From assembly GCF_016031635.1 (NCBI RefSeq), contig NZ_JACEGD010000002.1, positions 271,520-335,519 on the forward strand: a DNA stretch of 64,000 nucleotides. The letters run 5' to 3'. A program made the translations under genes and the position numbers. Each line of letters starts with the position of its first letter. Position 1 is the first letter of the stretch. The DNA is from Bradyrhizobium diversitatis (GTDB taxonomy: Bacteria; Pseudomonadota; Alphaproteobacteria; Rhizobiales; Xanthobacteraceae). The notes beneath the pieces are model-generated. The model saw only the letters and a program-made list of their open reading frames with translations, made no database searches and was not told the DNA's origin. Below are positions 1 to 9,276 of the stretch, one piece after another.

Positions 1-1124
1 TCCTGGTTCTCCAGGGCGGCGGCGCGCTCGGCTCCTATCAGGCCGGGGCCTATCAGGCGCTGTGCGGCTACGGCTTCGAGCCGGAATGGGTGGCCGGCAT
101 CTCCATCGGCGCGGTCAACGCTGCCATCATCGCCGGCAACGAGGGCCAGATGCGCGTCAAGCGGCTCAAGGAATTCTGGGAGATGGTCTCGGCGCCGGTC
201 CCGTGGAAGCCGATCGGCAAGAGCGACCACAGCCGCGAGCTGTTCAATTCGACCAGCGCTGCGCTGATTGCGACCTTCGGCGTGCCCGGCTTCTTCACAC
301 CGCGCATTCCGCCGGCGCCGCTCTGGCCGCCAGGGCACCCCGAAGCGGAAAGCTATTACGACACATCGCCGCTGAAGAAGACGCTGGAGCGTCTCGTCGA
401 TTTCGACCGCATCAACGATCTGAAGACGCGGCTGTCGGTCGGCGCAGTCGGCGTCACCTCGGGCAACTTCAAATACTTCGACAATTACGAGTTCAAGAAG
501 CTCGGCAAGACCATCGGCCCCGAGCACATCATGGCCTCCGGCGCGCTGCCGCCCGGCTTTCCCTCCGTGATGATCGACGGCGAACATTACTGGGACGGCG
601 GCATCGCTTCCAACACCCCGCTCGACTACGTGCTCGATGCCGAGGTCGAACGCGACATGCTGATCTTCCAGGTCGATCTGTTCTCCGCGCGCGGGGACCT
701 GCCGAACTCGCTGCTGGAAGCGGCCGAGCGCGAGAAGGACATCCGCTATTCCAGCCGCACGCGGATGAACACCGACAAGAACAAGCAGCTGCACAACGCG
801 CGACGCGCCGTGCGTGACCTGATCAGCAAATTGCCGGACTATCTCAAGAACGATCCTTCCGTCGAATTCCTGGCGAAAGTGTCGCGCGAAAGCACCGTCA
901 CGGTGGTGCATCTGATCTATCGCAGCAAGAACTACGAATCCTCGTCCAAGGACTACGACTTCTCTCATGTCGCCATGGTCGAGCATTGGGAGGCCGGCGT
1001 GCGCGACGTGCATCTGTCGATGCGCCACAGGGACTGGCTCGAGCGGCCCCAGTCCAGCGAGACTATGGTGACCTACGATCTCACGGGGGACGTCACCGCG
1101 CCCTCGGCAAAAAGGAGCGAATAG
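1..1124 (+). CDS. Patatin-like phospholipase family protein (5' end outside window)
   Basis: Serine lipid acyl-hydrolase of the patatin class; the substrate is unknown. The reading frame is already open at base 3, so the start lies upstream. It begins with the glycine-rich oxyanion-hole motif GGGALG, followed about 30 residues on by the nucleophile elbow GISIG, and the catalytic aspartate sits in WDGGIASNTP near position 600. The C-terminal third is a DUF3734-type extension seen in rhizobial patatins. The stop is one base before the ATG of the 3-hydroxybutyrate dehydrogenase, so the two are almost certainly cotranscribed. In related bacteria this pair is linked to poly-3-hydroxybutyrate or lipid turnover; that role is inferred from context. 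Confidence 0.9.
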   Translation, partial: LVLQGGGALGSYQAGAYQALCGYGFEPEWVAGISIGAVNAAIIAGNEGQMRVKRLKEFWEMVSAPVPWKPIGKSDHSRELFNSTSAALIATFGVPGFFTPRIPPAPLWPPGHPEAESYYDTSPLKKTLERLVDFDRINDLKTRLSVGAVGVTSGNFKYFDNYEFKKLGKTIGPEHIMASGALPPGFPSVMIDGEHYWDGGIASNTPLDYVLDAEVERDMLIFQVDLFSARGDLPNSLLEAAEREKDIRYSSRTRMNTDKNKQLHNARRAVRDLISKLPDYLKNDPSVEFLAKVSRESTVTVVHLIYRSKNYESSSKDYDFSHVAMVEHWEAGVRDVHLSMRHRDWLERPQSSETMVTYDLTGDVTAPSAKRSE

Positions 1125-1125
1125 A

Positions 1126-1914
1126 ATGGGTAGTCTGTCAGGCAAGAACGCCGTCGTGACCGGATCGACCAGTGGCATCGGGCTCGCTTACGCACGCGCC
1201 TTTGCCGGCGCCGGCGCCAATGTCGTCATCAACGGCTTCGGCTCGGCCGAGGACATCGAGAAGGAACGCGCCAAGATCGAGTCCGACTTCAAGGTCAAGG
1301 CGATCTACTCGCCCGCCGACATGACCAAGCCCGCCGAGATCGCCGGCATGATCGCGCTCGGCGAGAAGACGTTCGGCTCGGTCGACATCCTCGTCAACAA
1401 CGCCGGCATCCAGTTCGTGTCGCCGATCGAGGAGTTTCCGCCGGAGAAGTGGGACCAGATCATCGCGATCAACCTCTCCTCGGCCTTCCATGCCATCCGT
1501 GCCGCCGTCCCCGGCATGAAGAAGAAGGGCTGGGGCCGCATCATCAACACGGCGTCGGCGCATTCGCTGGTGGCCTCGCCCTTCAAGTCGGCCTACGTCT
1601 CGGCCAAGCACGGCATCGCCGGTCTCACCAAGACCGTGGCGTTGGAGGTTGCGACCCACAAGATCACATGCAACTGCATCAGCCCCGGCTACGTCTGGAC
1701 GCCGCTGGTCGAGAAGCAGATCCCCGACACGATGAAGGCGCGCAACCTGACGCGCGAGCAGGTCATCAACGACGTGCTGCTCGACGCGCAGCCGACCAAG
1801 GAGTTCGTCACTTCCGAGCAGGTCGCCGCGCTCGCCCTGTTCCTGTGCAGCGACGACGCCGCGCAGATCACCGGCACCAACCTGTCGATCGACGGCGGCT
1901 GGACCGCGGAGTAA
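1126..1914 (+). CDS. bdhA: 3-hydroxybutyrate dehydrogenase (SDR family)
   Basis: NAD-dependent oxidation of D-3-hydroxybutyrate to acetoacetate in the cytoplasm, a step in poly-hydroxybutyrate use. The protein has 262 residues, the classical SDR length. Visible motifs are the dinucleotide loop TGSTSGIG (12-19), NNAG (91-94), the catalytic Ser144, Tyr157 and Lys161 (YVSAK), and the C-terminal LSIDGGWTAE typical of 3-hydroxybutyrate dehydrogenases. It starts one base after the patatin stop, with AAGGAG a few bases upstream of the ATG. A palindromic repeat follows the stop. Confidence 0.9.
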   Translation: MGSLSGKNAVVTGSTSGIGLAYARAFAGAGANVVINGFGSAEDIEKERAKIESDFKVKAIYSPADMTKPAEIAGMIALGEKTFGSVDILVNNAGIQFVSPIEEFPPEKWDQIIAINLSSAFHAIRAAVPGMKKKGWGRIINTASAHSLVASPFKSAYVSAKHGIAGLTKTVALEVATHKITCNCISPGYVWTPLVEKQIPDTMKARNLTREQVINDVLLDAQPTKEFVTSEQVAALALFLCSDDAAQITGTNLSIDGGWTAE

Positions 1915-1925
1915 GAACGCGATGT

Positions 1926-2018
1926 CGTAGGCTGGGCAAAGGCGCGTCAGCGCCGTGCCCACCATTCTTCCGCGATTGAGAGAAGTGGTGGGCACGCTTG
2001 CGCTTTGCCCACCCTACG
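1926..2018. repeat. Intergenic palindromic repeat, family D
   Basis: Imperfect inverted repeat lying between convergent genes. The left arm reads GTAGGCTGGGCAAAG with GTGCCCACCA; the right arm is its complement, TGGTGGGCAC then CTTTGCCCACCCTAC. Each arm also carries its own small hairpin. It may act as a bidirectional terminator, which is inferred. Confidence 0.7.
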
Positions 2019-2046
2019 AGAGTGAGAGCGAGGCGGCAGTTGCCGC

Positions 2047-2871
2047 TCAATGGCTCCAGGCCAGCGCCGTCACGAATGCCGAGGACAGGTTCAGCTCGGC
2101 AAAGATGATCTTGCCGGCGACCACGAACAGCACGCAGGCAAGCGTCAGCCGCAGCACCGTCTCGGGCACGCGCGTCGCGCTGTAGCTGCCGACGATGATG
2201 CCGGGCAGAGAGCCCAGCAGCAGCACGCCCATCAGGGCCCAGTCGACGTCACCGAGCGCCCAATGTCCGATACCGGCGACGAGTGTCAGCGGCACCGCAT
2301 GGGCGATGTCGGAGCCGACGATGGTCGCCATCGGCAGGCGCGGATAGAGCAGCAGCAGCACGGTCACGCCAACCGCGCCGGCGCCGACCGAGGAGATCGA
2401 GACCAGCACGCCCAGCACGACGCCGGTGATCACGGTCGCAATCAAAGTGGTGCGCGCGTCGACCTGCTCGAGGCGCTTTCGATAGCGGTCCATGATCGAC
2501 TTGCGAAAGATCAACGAGGTCGCGGTCAGCAGCAGCGCAAAGCACAGCACCAGATTGACCAGGCTGCGCTCGGCATCGCTCTTGAGGTCGAGCTTCCACA
2601 GCACCAGCAGCGTCACCGCGCTCGCAGGAATGCTGCCGCAGGCGAGCCGCAGCACTGCCGGCCAGTGCACGCTGCGCGACCAGCCATGCACCACGCTGCC
2701 GCCGGTCTTGGTGGCAGCGGCATAGAGCAGGTCGGTGCCGACCGCGGTGGAGGGGTGGACGCCGAACAACAGGATCAGCAGCGGCGTCATCAACGAGCCG
2801 CCGCCGACGCCGGTCATGCCGACAAGCAGGCCGACGGCGAATCCGGAGGCGACGTAAAGTGGATCAAGCAT
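2047..2871 (-). CDS. Sulfite exporter TauE/SafE family permease
   Basis: Inner-membrane permease of the TauE/SafE (DUF81) family, probably exporting a sulfur oxyanion or organic acid. About eight hydrophobic segments run through the 274 residues. The family signature appears twice: GLLVGMTGVGGGSLMTPLL near the N-terminus and SISSVGAGAVGV about 150 residues later. The reading frame extends upstream to 2994, but that stretch is not hydrophobic or conserved, so I use the ATG at 2871 (MLDPLYVASG), which puts the first membrane helix at the start as usual. It converges with bdhA and stands alone. Confidence 0.85.
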   Translation of the reverse strand: MLDPLYVASGFAVGLLVGMTGVGGGSLMTPLLILLFGVHPSTAVGTDLLYAAATKTGGSVVHGWSRSVHWPAVLRLACGSIPASAVTLLVLWKLDLKSDAERSLVNLVLCFALLLTATSLIFRKSIMDRYRKRLEQVDARTTLIATVITGVVLGVLVSISSVGAGAVGVTVLLLLYPRLPMATIVGSDIAHAVPLTLVAGIGHWALGDVDWALMGVLLLGSLPGIIVGSYSATRVPETVLRLTLACVLFVVAGKIIFAELNLSSAFVTALAWSH

Positions 2872-3059
2872 CTCAGGGAATGTTAGGTTGATCTCATCGG
2901 TTGGGCAATATGACGTAGAATAAACTTTCCCCAAGGCGCAACTGCTTGGATGGAATAAGAAAAATTGTGCCGCTGGCCGGGACTGGGCAGACATTTTGCT
3001 TCGTCCCAGGGCTCGTCACGCAATAGGCGTTCCTCAACGGCGGCGCAGGCCGCGGCGGC

Positions 3060-4418
3060 CTATTTGCCGAACGCCAGCACATGCAGGCCGAGCCGCTGCC
3101 GCACGATCCAGAACAACAGCACCGTTTCGAAGCTGAGCGAGATCGAGGTCGCGGCCGCGGCGCCGTGGCCGCCATAGTGCGGCACCAGCGCAATGCAGAG
3201 CACGAGGTTCATCGCGAAGGCCAGGGCATAGGCCAGCGCGCAGATCTTCTGCTGCCCGAGCATGTTGAGCAGCCGCTCCACCGGGCCGATCGCGGAGCGC
3301 ACCACGAGCCCGATCGCGGCGACGAACATGATGTCGTAGCCGACCACGAATTGCGGCCCGAACAGCCGCAGCAGCGGCTTGCCGAGCGCCAGCAGCACGA
3401 TGGTCGCACCCAGCGACGGCCAGAACGTCCAGTTGATGGCATGCGCCACATAGGCCGAGAGGCGCGCCTTGTCGCCGAGCGCATTGTATTCCGCAAAGCG
3501 ATGCGCCGTCGTGGCCGACATCGCGTAGTGGATGAAGGAGACCAGCGCCAGCGTCTTCACCACGGCGAAATAGACCCCGACCTCGTCCGAGGGGCGGAAT
3601 TGCTGCAGCACCAGCACGTCGGTGTAGGAGAGGAGCAGGTAGAAGCTCTCGACCAGCAGGATCGGTAGTGAGATGGCGAGCCAGCCCTTGACGTCGTAGG
3701 CCTTCGGCCCCGGCTCGATGTGGTCGGCGAGCTTGCGGTTCAGCACCAACATCTGCCCGGTCATCGCGATCCACACCGCACCTGCGCTCGCGACCATCGC
3801 GGCGACCGCGCCGAGATGATAGCCGAGCAGGAAGGCCGCGGCCGTGAGGCCGATGATCAGCGCCTGGCGGATGATGAATTGCGGCATCAGGCCGAGCGGC
3901 ATCCAGTCATGCGAGCGCGCGATGCCGTCCTGGGTATTGGCGACGACGAAAGCAGGGAGGGTCATGCAGCCGATATAGAGCGGCAGTTCCTCGGCCGGAT
4001 CGATCCACGGCGACAGCAGCTTGACGATGCCGGCTAGGGCGAGCGAGACCAGCGTCGACACGGCAAAGGTCAGCCAGCGGCTGCCGGAGAGAAAGCCGCG
4101 CAGCAGCGCCTGCTCGCCGCTGGCGCGGTACTCCGGAATGATCTTCTGCGCGGAGGCGGAGATGCCGAAATCCATCATGCTGCCGAGCAGCAGCACCCAG
4201 GTCCAGACATAGACATAGACGCCGTAGTCGGACGTGCCCATCCAGCGCGCAAGCAGAACCTGCGAGACATAGGCGAGCCCCGCGCTGATCACACGGATGA
4301 CGAAGATGGTGCCGGCGAGCCGCCGCGTCAGCGACGCCTCGGTCGATCCGCCCGTCAGCTTGGCCCGCAGCCGCGCGATCAGCCCGGCCGGTCCGGTCGT
4401 TCCGGGTTGTGCATCCAT
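3060..4418 (-). CDS. Lipopolysaccharide/polysaccharide flippase family protein
   Basis: Multi-pass membrane protein of the MOP/MATE-like polysaccharide transporter family (Wzx-like), predicted to flip lipid-linked sugars across the inner membrane. It has 452 residues and about 12-14 hydrophobic segments, beginning with RLAGTIFVIRVISAGLAYVSQ and ending in a positively charged tail. An upstream in-frame ATG at 4484 is possible, but the ATG at 4418 (MDAQPGTTG) leaves a normal short cytoplasmic leader before the first helix. No glycosyltransferases adjoin it, so the substrate cannot be inferred from context. Confidence 0.8.
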   Translation of the reverse strand: MDAQPGTTGPAGLIARLRAKLTGGSTEASLTRRLAGTIFVIRVISAGLAYVSQVLLARWMGTSDYGVYVYVWTWVLLLGSMMDFGISASAQKIIPEYRASGEQALLRGFLSGSRWLTFAVSTLVSLALAGIVKLLSPWIDPAEELPLYIGCMTLPAFVVANTQDGIARSHDWMPLGLMPQFIIRQALIIGLTAAAFLLGYHLGAVAAMVASAGAVWIAMTGQMLVLNRKLADHIEPGPKAYDVKGWLAISLPILLVESFYLLLSYTDVLVLQQFRPSDEVGVYFAVVKTLALVSFIHYAMSATTAHRFAEYNALGDKARLSAYVAHAINWTFWPSLGATIVLLALGKPLLRLFGPQFVVGYDIMFVAAIGLVVRSAIGPVERLLNMLGQQKICALAYALAFAMNLVLCIALVPHYGGHGAAAATSISLSFETVLLFWIVRQRLGLHVLAFGK

Positions 4419-4521
4419 CACGGCCACGTCGAACAGTCCCCAGGCGTCCCGCATACAGCGGCATGCCAGGGGACTAGCAACCATTCGTTAAGATTCGGTT
4501 GGGTGGGGTTCCCATACTCAG

Positions 4522-4663
4522 TGTCGTCCCGGACAAGCGAAGCGCGGATCCGGGACCCATAACCCCAAGGAGAAGTTGCGGCGCAAGCTGGTCACTCCGA
4601 GTCTTCGCCAAACCACACCCTGTGGCTATGGATCCCGGATCGGCGCGCGTGTCCGGGACGACA
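4522..4663. repeat. Intergenic palindromic repeat, family A (copy 1)
   Basis: About 140 bp with near-symmetrical ends, TGTCGTCCCGGACAAGCG and GTCCGGGACGACA. Inside are paired half-units GATCCGGGACCCATA and TATGGATCCCGGATC around a conserved core containing GTCTTCGCCAAACCAC. It lies between the flippase start and the DsbD-N gene. Confidence 0.85.
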
Positions 4664-4737
4664 GCTGAGCGTGGGCGAGAGCAGTACAATTCAGTCGCGC
4701 TGACGGTCCGGACGGCGGCCGGAACGACAGCTCCGCC

Positions 4738-5577
4738 TCACTCCAAATTCGTATTGAACTCGTACGCCTTGTCAGGCCCGACCAGCGTGAACTTCAGCGC
4801 CGCACCATCCGGCTTGGCGCCCGGCGGCAGTCCGTCGAGCTCGAAAGAAAACCGCGTCACCCCAGGCGGGCTGTGCGGCACTGGTGCGGGAATCGGCAGC
4901 GCCCAATCGGGCGTCGGCCCTTCCACGAACAGATTGACGTTGCGGCCGTCCGGCGTCACCACGTCGACCACCACGTTCTTGGGCCCGTCACGCTTGACGT
5001 CGCGGATGGTGAGCGGATTGGGGTCGCCGATATTGGCGGGCTTGGGCACGGTGTCGAGCGCGGCACGCAAGTTCGCATCCTCGGTCGAGGCGACGCTGTT
5101 GAAGCCGAGCTCGGCGCTGGCCTCGACCGGAATGCAGAGCTTCTCGCACACCGCGTAATTGATCTCGGCGCGCAAGGTCACGGGCTTGTCGGCCGCCTTG
5201 GCGACGATGCGCAAGGGCAGCACGATCTGGTTGTGGTAGCCGATCGAATGGCCGCCCGCGCCGTCGTCGAATTTCAGCGGCGCCGGCCACATGATCGTCA
5301 CCGCCTCGACATTCTCGGACTTCGAGAAGTCGAACCGCGGTGGAACGCCGGAATCGCCGGGGGTGCGCCAGTAGGTCTTCCAGCCGGGCTGGAGCTGGAA
5401 CGCGATACCGCCTAGCAAGACCGCGCCGCTGCGCGATCCCGCCACCAGCCGCACCGCGGAATGTCCGTCGCGCTGCCACGGCGAAGCGTCATCGGCACGT
5501 GCTACGATGGCCAACGACGACGCAAGCAGGGTTGTCGCGACGCCAATCGCCGCACGCAGGGGAACTCTTGTGAGCAT
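4738..5577 (-). CDS. Secreted DsbD N-terminal (DsbD-alpha-like) domain protein
   Basis: Periplasmic protein consisting only of a region like the N-terminal immunoglobulin-fold domain of the thiol-disulfide interchange protein DsbD. A signal peptide is visible (MLTRVPLRAAIGVATTLLAS, cleavage near ARA). The domain contains the cysteine pair YAVCEKLC typical of DsbD-alpha, which in E. coli exchanges disulfides with periplasmic partners. The membrane and thioredoxin parts of DsbD are absent from this 279-residue protein and from neighbouring genes. A role in periplasmic thiol reduction is inferred from the family. Confidence 0.8.
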   Translation of the reverse strand: MLTRVPLRAAIGVATTLLASSLAIVARADDASPWQRDGHSAVRLVAGSRSGAVLLGGIAFQLQPGWKTYWRTPGDSGVPPRFDFSKSENVEAVTIMWPAPLKFDDGAGGHSIGYHNQIVLPLRIVAKAADKPVTLRAEINYAVCEKLCIPVEASAELGFNSVASTEDANLRAALDTVPKPANIGDPNPLTIRDVKRDGPKNVVVDVVTPDGRNVNLFVEGPTPDWALPIPAPVPHSPPGVTRFSFELDGLPPGAKPDGAALKFTLVGPDKAYEFNTNLE

Positions 5578-5719
5578 GGCACGTCTTTACAGGGTCGGCC
5601 CAGGGCAAACCATTGAATTGCTTGTGATGGATGCACTTGAACCGGGTCACCGCAAGGCTTGATTTGACAGCGGACCGGCCCGACATCAGGATAGGAATTG
5701 AAACCGGAGTGCTTCACCG

Positions 5720-6364
5720 ATGGCTCCCACAGGCAAGAGGACGGGCGAAAGCACCCGCAGCTCGGGCCCCGCACTGCCCAATTCGGCCGGTTATCTCGAC
5801 GGCCGGCTCCTGATTGCGATGCCCGTGATGGGCGATTCCCGGTTCGAGCGGTCGGTGATCTACCTCTGCGCCCATTCGGCCGAGGGAGCGATGGGCATCA
5901 TCGTGAACCACCCCGCCGGCAGCATCGACTTCCCCGAGCTGCTGCAGCAGCTCGGCATCATCAGGAAAGGCGAGCACATCAAGCTGCCGGAGAATGCCGA
6001 AAGCATGAAGGTGCTGCGGGGCGGACCGGTCGACACCGGCCGCGGCTTCGTGCTGCATTCCAGCGACTTCTACATCGAGAATGCGACGCTGCGGATCGAT
6101 GATGGCGTCTGCCTCACCGCGACCGTCGATATCCTGCGCGCGATCGCCAACGGCTCCGGCCCCAAGCATGCCATCCTCGCGCTCGGCTATGCCGGCTGGG
6201 CGCCGGGACAGCTCGAGACGGAGATTCAGAGCAACGGCTGGCTGCATTGCGATGCGGATGCGGATCTGATCTTCGGCGACGACGTCGACGACAAGTACAA
6301 CCGCGCATTGCAGAAGATCGGCATCGATCCCGGCATGCTCTCGAACGAGGCAGGGCACGCGTAG
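5720..6364 (+). CDS. YqgE/AlgH family protein
   Basis: Conserved cytoplasmic protein of the YqgE/AlgH (UPF0301) family whose biochemical role is unsettled. The 214 residues show the family hallmarks: [13 protein letters not shown] near the start, [34 protein letters not shown], and the C-terminal [17 protein letters not shown]. The N-terminus is 20-25 residues longer than usual and low in complexity; a later start is not obvious, so I keep the ATG at 5720. It is transcribed divergently from the DsbD-N gene and followed by a family A repeat. Confidence 0.9.
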   Translation: MAPTGKRTGESTRSSGPALPNSAGYLDGRLLIAMPVMGDSRFERSVIYLCAHSAEGAMGIIVNHPAGSIDFPELLQQLGIIRKGEHIKLPENAESMKVLRGGPVDTGRGFVLHSSDFYIENATLRIDDGVCLTATVDILRAIANGSGPKHAILALGYAGWAPGQLETEIQSNGWLHCDADADLIFGDDVDDKYNRALQKIGIDPGMLSNEAGHA

Positions 6365-6418
6365 CTGGTGTAGTCCCTACTGCGACATGCTCGGCTGTCC
6401 TGCATCATCATCCTCCGG

Positions 6419-6605
6419 TGTCGTCCCGGACAAGCGCGCCCCAAGCGCGCGCAGATCCGGGACCCATACCCCAGGGAGGAGTGTGGCGCGAGCTCTCAAC
6501 CACTAGTCTTCGCCAAACCACTCCCTGTGGTTATGGATCCCGGATCTGCGCTCCGCTCTCGACAACGCTACGCGTTGCCAAGAGCTGCGCTTGTCCGGGA
6601 CGACA
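6419..6605. repeat. Intergenic palindromic repeat, family A (copy 2)
   Basis: Same architecture as the copy at 4522, with ends TGTCGTCCCGGACAAGCG and TTGTCCGGGACGACA, and the core GTCTTCGCCAAACCACTCC. The right arm is expanded by an extra internal hairpin around 6555-6590. It lies between convergent genes yqgE and the dioxygenase. Confidence 0.85.
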
Positions 6606-6616
6606 GCGGTGAACGC

Positions 6617-7504
6617 CTACTCCGCCGCCTGCTGCTGCACCGTCGGCTCGGTCCCCGCCACCGTGGCCCTGCGCATGTCGCGGGGCTGCGACTGGTCGTA
6701 GCGGCGGACGCGGTGCATGGTCTGGCGGTTGTCCCACATCACGAGGTCATGCAGCTTCCATTTGTGGACATAGACGAATTCCGGCTGCGTCGCATGCTCG
6801 TTCAGGTCGCGCAGCAGCAGCCGGCCCTCCGGCACGCTCATGCCGACGACCTTGCCGGCATGCGATGAGAGATACAGCGACTTGCGGCGATGGACGGGAT
6901 GGGTCCGCACCAGCCGTTGCAGCACCGGCTTGAACATCTCCTTCTCCTCGTCGGTGTACTCGGTGAAGCCGAGCGATCCCCGCGAATACATCAGCGAGTG
7001 CTCGCAGACGAGGTCCTCGATCTCCGCCTTGGTCTCGTCGTCGAGTGCGTCATAGGCCGCGCGCATGTCGGCGAATTCGGTGTTGCCGCCCTTCGGGTTC
7101 ACGACGCGCGCCGACAAAAGCGAGAATTTTGCCGGGATGGGACGGAACGAGCTGTCGGAGTGCCAGAGGCAGTTGCCGAGATTGAACAGATGCGCGCGGC
7201 TGTCCTTCGCCAGCGGCTTGCCGTCCTTGCCGAGATTGGAGACGTCGTTCAGGCCGGATTGCAGCCGGTAGTCCTTCTCCTTGGTCACGGTGCCGCCCCG
7301 CGCATCCTCGCGCTGGCCGAAATTCAGCGCGAAAGCCATCTGCTGCTCGTCAGTGATGTCCTGGTCGTGGAAAACCAGGACCGCATATTTGTCCATGGCC
7401 GCCTCGACCTGGCGCGCTTCATCCGGTGTGAGAGGCTTTCGCAAGTCGAGGCCGGAAACCTCGCCGACAAAATGCTTCTGAAGCTGCCGGATGGCGATCG
7501 TCAT
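6617..7504 (-). CDS. TauD/TfdA family 2-oxoglutarate/Fe(II)-dependent dioxygenase
   Basis: Non-haem iron dioxygenase that couples 2-oxoglutarate decarboxylation to hydroxylation of an unknown substrate. The facial triad is visible: His115 and Asp117 in LWHSDSSF and His264 in WDNRQTMHRVRRYD, with the 2-oxoglutarate-binding arginine around 275-279. The segments SLLSARVVNPKGGNTEF and MRAAYDAL look more like TfdA (2,4-dichlorophenoxyacetate dioxygenase) than TauD, from memory of that family. Length (295) is normal. It is followed on the same strand, after transcription order is considered, by no obvious partner, but an SDR lies just upstream. Confidence 0.85.
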   Translation of the reverse strand: MTIAIRQLQKHFVGEVSGLDLRKPLTPDEARQVEAAMDKYAVLVFHDQDITDEQQMAFALNFGQREDARGGTVTKEKDYRLQSGLNDVSNLGKDGKPLAKDSRAHLFNLGNCLWHSDSSFRPIPAKFSLLSARVVNPKGGNTEFADMRAAYDALDDETKAEIEDLVCEHSLMYSRGSLGFTEYTDEEKEMFKPVLQRLVRTHPVHRRKSLYLSSHAGKVVGMSVPEGRLLLRDLNEHATQPEFVYVHKWKLHDLVMWDNRQTMHRVRRYDQSQPRDMRRATVAGTEPTVQQQAAE

Positions 7505-7602
7505 GACGTTCTCTCCCGCGGGTCGCGAGCGGTTGTTCCCGCTCTGTTGACGAAAAAGCTACTCCCGCGTCAGTCGTTGTCAACGCTTCGAGCGCATGGC
7601 TC

Positions 7603-8382
7603 TCACGCGTTGCGGGCCATCAGCCCGCCATCGACCGGGATCACCGCGCCGGTGAGGAACGATGCCGCCGGCAGGCACAGGCTCAGCGTCATATGCGCGA
7701 CCTCTTCAGGATCGCCGTAGCGGCCGAGTGCGGTTCGGCGCTTGGCGTAGATGGTCTTGTGCTCCTCGGAGATGCGGTCGGTGATGGCGGTGCGGATCGG
7801 CCCGGGGCAGATGCAGTTGACGGTGATGCCCTCGCGGCCGAGCTCCACCGCCAGCGAGCGGGTGAGGCTGGCAACGCCACCCTTGGCTGCCGAATACGGG
7901 CTGTGCAATGCGGTGGCCCCGAGCGCTTCGGTCGAGGCGATGTTGACGATGCGCGGGCTCTTCGACTTGCGCAAGTGCGGCAGCGCAGCGCGGATGATGC
8001 GCGGATGCGCCGTCAGCATCACGGCGATGCCCCGGGCCCAGGCGTCCTCATAGGCCTCGTCGTCGATCGCAACACGCACGGAGATGCCGGCATTGTTGAC
8101 GACGATGTCGATTGCCCCGAAATGCGCGGCGACATCGCCGACCACGCGCTTGATCTCGCCGCCGTCGGCGACATCGAGCTTCCACGCCCTTGCTGAACCG
8201 CCGCTCGCCGCAATCTCCCTGGCGACACCATGCGCGCCCTGCTCGTCGAAATCCGTGACGGCCACGTTCGCCCCGTCGGTGGCGAACACGCGCGCCGTCG
8301 CGCGTCCCATGCCGCTGGCCGCGCCGGTGACGAGAACCGTGAGGCCCTTGACGGACCGGCTGAGCTCCCTGGAGTCGGACAT
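7603..8382 (-). CDS. SDR family NAD(P)-dependent oxidoreductase
   Basis: Short-chain dehydrogenase of 259 residues, substrate unknown. It shows TGAASGMG for the cofactor, NNAG, the serine in NIAST and the YSAAK catalytic motif, ending in VIPVDGGLMARNA. The open frame extends to 8433, but the ATG at 8382 (MSDSRELSRS) gives a normal leader. It runs ahead of the dioxygenase on the minus strand with about 100 bp between them, so they may share a transcript. A second SDR starts divergently 96 bp away, and the three may form one catabolic locus; this is inferred. Confidence 0.85.
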   Translation of the reverse strand: MSDSRELSRSVKGLTVLVTGAASGMGRATARVFATDGANVAVTDFDEQGAHGVAREIAASGGSARAWKLDVADGGEIKRVVGDVAAHFGAIDIVVNNAGISVRVAIDDEAYEDAWARGIAVMLTAHPRIIRAALPHLRKSKSPRIVNIASTEALGATALHSPYSAAKGGVASLTRSLAVELGREGITVNCICPGPIRTAITDRISEEHKTIYAKRRTALGRYGDPEEVAHMTLSLCLPAASFLTGAVIPVDGGLMARNA

Positions 8383-8478
8383 GCTGTTTCCTCGCGCCGT
8401 GCTTGTTCTTGTTGTGATTGACAAGGCTGGCATCGATCCGCAGACAGGTCAAACAAGCAAGACAAAGGGGAGGCCGCG

Positions 8479-9216
8479 ATGGCGAACGAACTCGATTTCT
8501 CGGGCAAGCAGGTGCTGGTGGTCGGCGGTTCCAGCGGCATCGGCAACGGCATCGCGCAGGCTTTTCGCGCGAGAGGCGCACATGTCGCGGTTTGCGGCAC
8601 GCGTGCTCGGCCTGGGGAATATTCCATCGAGGAAGGCTCCGATCTCACGGGGCTCGCTTATGCCCAGCTCGACGTCGGCAATGCCGGAGCGATCGAGGCG
8701 TTCAAGCCGTCCTTCGACAGGCTCGACGTGCTCGTGCTCGCGCAGGGCGCGGTGCTCTATCGCCGCGGCGAGTTCGAGATGGCCGGCTTTCGCAAGGTGG
8801 TCGAGGTCAACCTGATGAGCCTGATGGCCTGCGCGACGCGCTTCCATTCCATGTTGCGGGATTCCAGGGGCTCGCTGATCATCGTGTCCTCGACCGCGGC
8901 CTATCATTCCACCATGGGCAATCCCGCCTACAATGCGTCGAAGACCGGCGCGGTCGGATTGACGCGGACGCTGGGCGAAGCCTGGGCCGAGGACGGCATC
9001 CGCGTCAACGGCATCGCGCCGGGGCTCGTCGACACCAAGATGACGAAGGTGACGACCGACAATCCGAAGCGGCTCGAAGGCGCGCTCGCGCGCATCCCGC
9101 TGCGGCGATTGGGCACGCCGGCCGACATGGCCGGCGCGGCGCTGTTCCTGGCCTCGCCGCTGTCGTCCTACATCATCGGCCAGACGCTGGTCGTCGATGG
9201 CGGTCTCATTCTCTGA
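8479..9216 (+). CDS. SDR family oxidoreductase
   Basis: Second short-chain dehydrogenase (245 residues) divergent from the one at 7603. It has the cofactor motif VGGSSGIGNGIA, a degenerate NNAG (VLAQGAV), the catalytic serine in IIVSST and YNASK, and the C-terminal LVVDGGLIL. The two SDRs are only distantly alike, so they are not a recent duplication. The ATG at 8479 is preceded by AAAGGGGAGG. The replacement of NNAG by LAQGA is a mild oddity within the family. Confidence 0.85.
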   Translation: MANELDFSGKQVLVVGGSSGIGNGIAQAFRARGAHVAVCGTRARPGEYSIEEGSDLTGLAYAQLDVGNAGAIEAFKPSFDRLDVLVLAQGAVLYRRGEFEMAGFRKVVEVNLMSLMACATRFHSMLRDSRGSLIIVSSTAAYHSTMGNPAYNASKTGAVGLTRTLGEAWAEDGIRVNGIAPGLVDTKMTKVTTDNPKRLEGALARIPLRRLGTPADMAGAALFLASPLSSYIIGQTLVVDGGLIL

Positions 9217-9276
9217 TCCCGTGGAACTGCACTGCTCTTGATCGGTTACTTGGGTTGACCCCTGAGGAGGAGCAAC

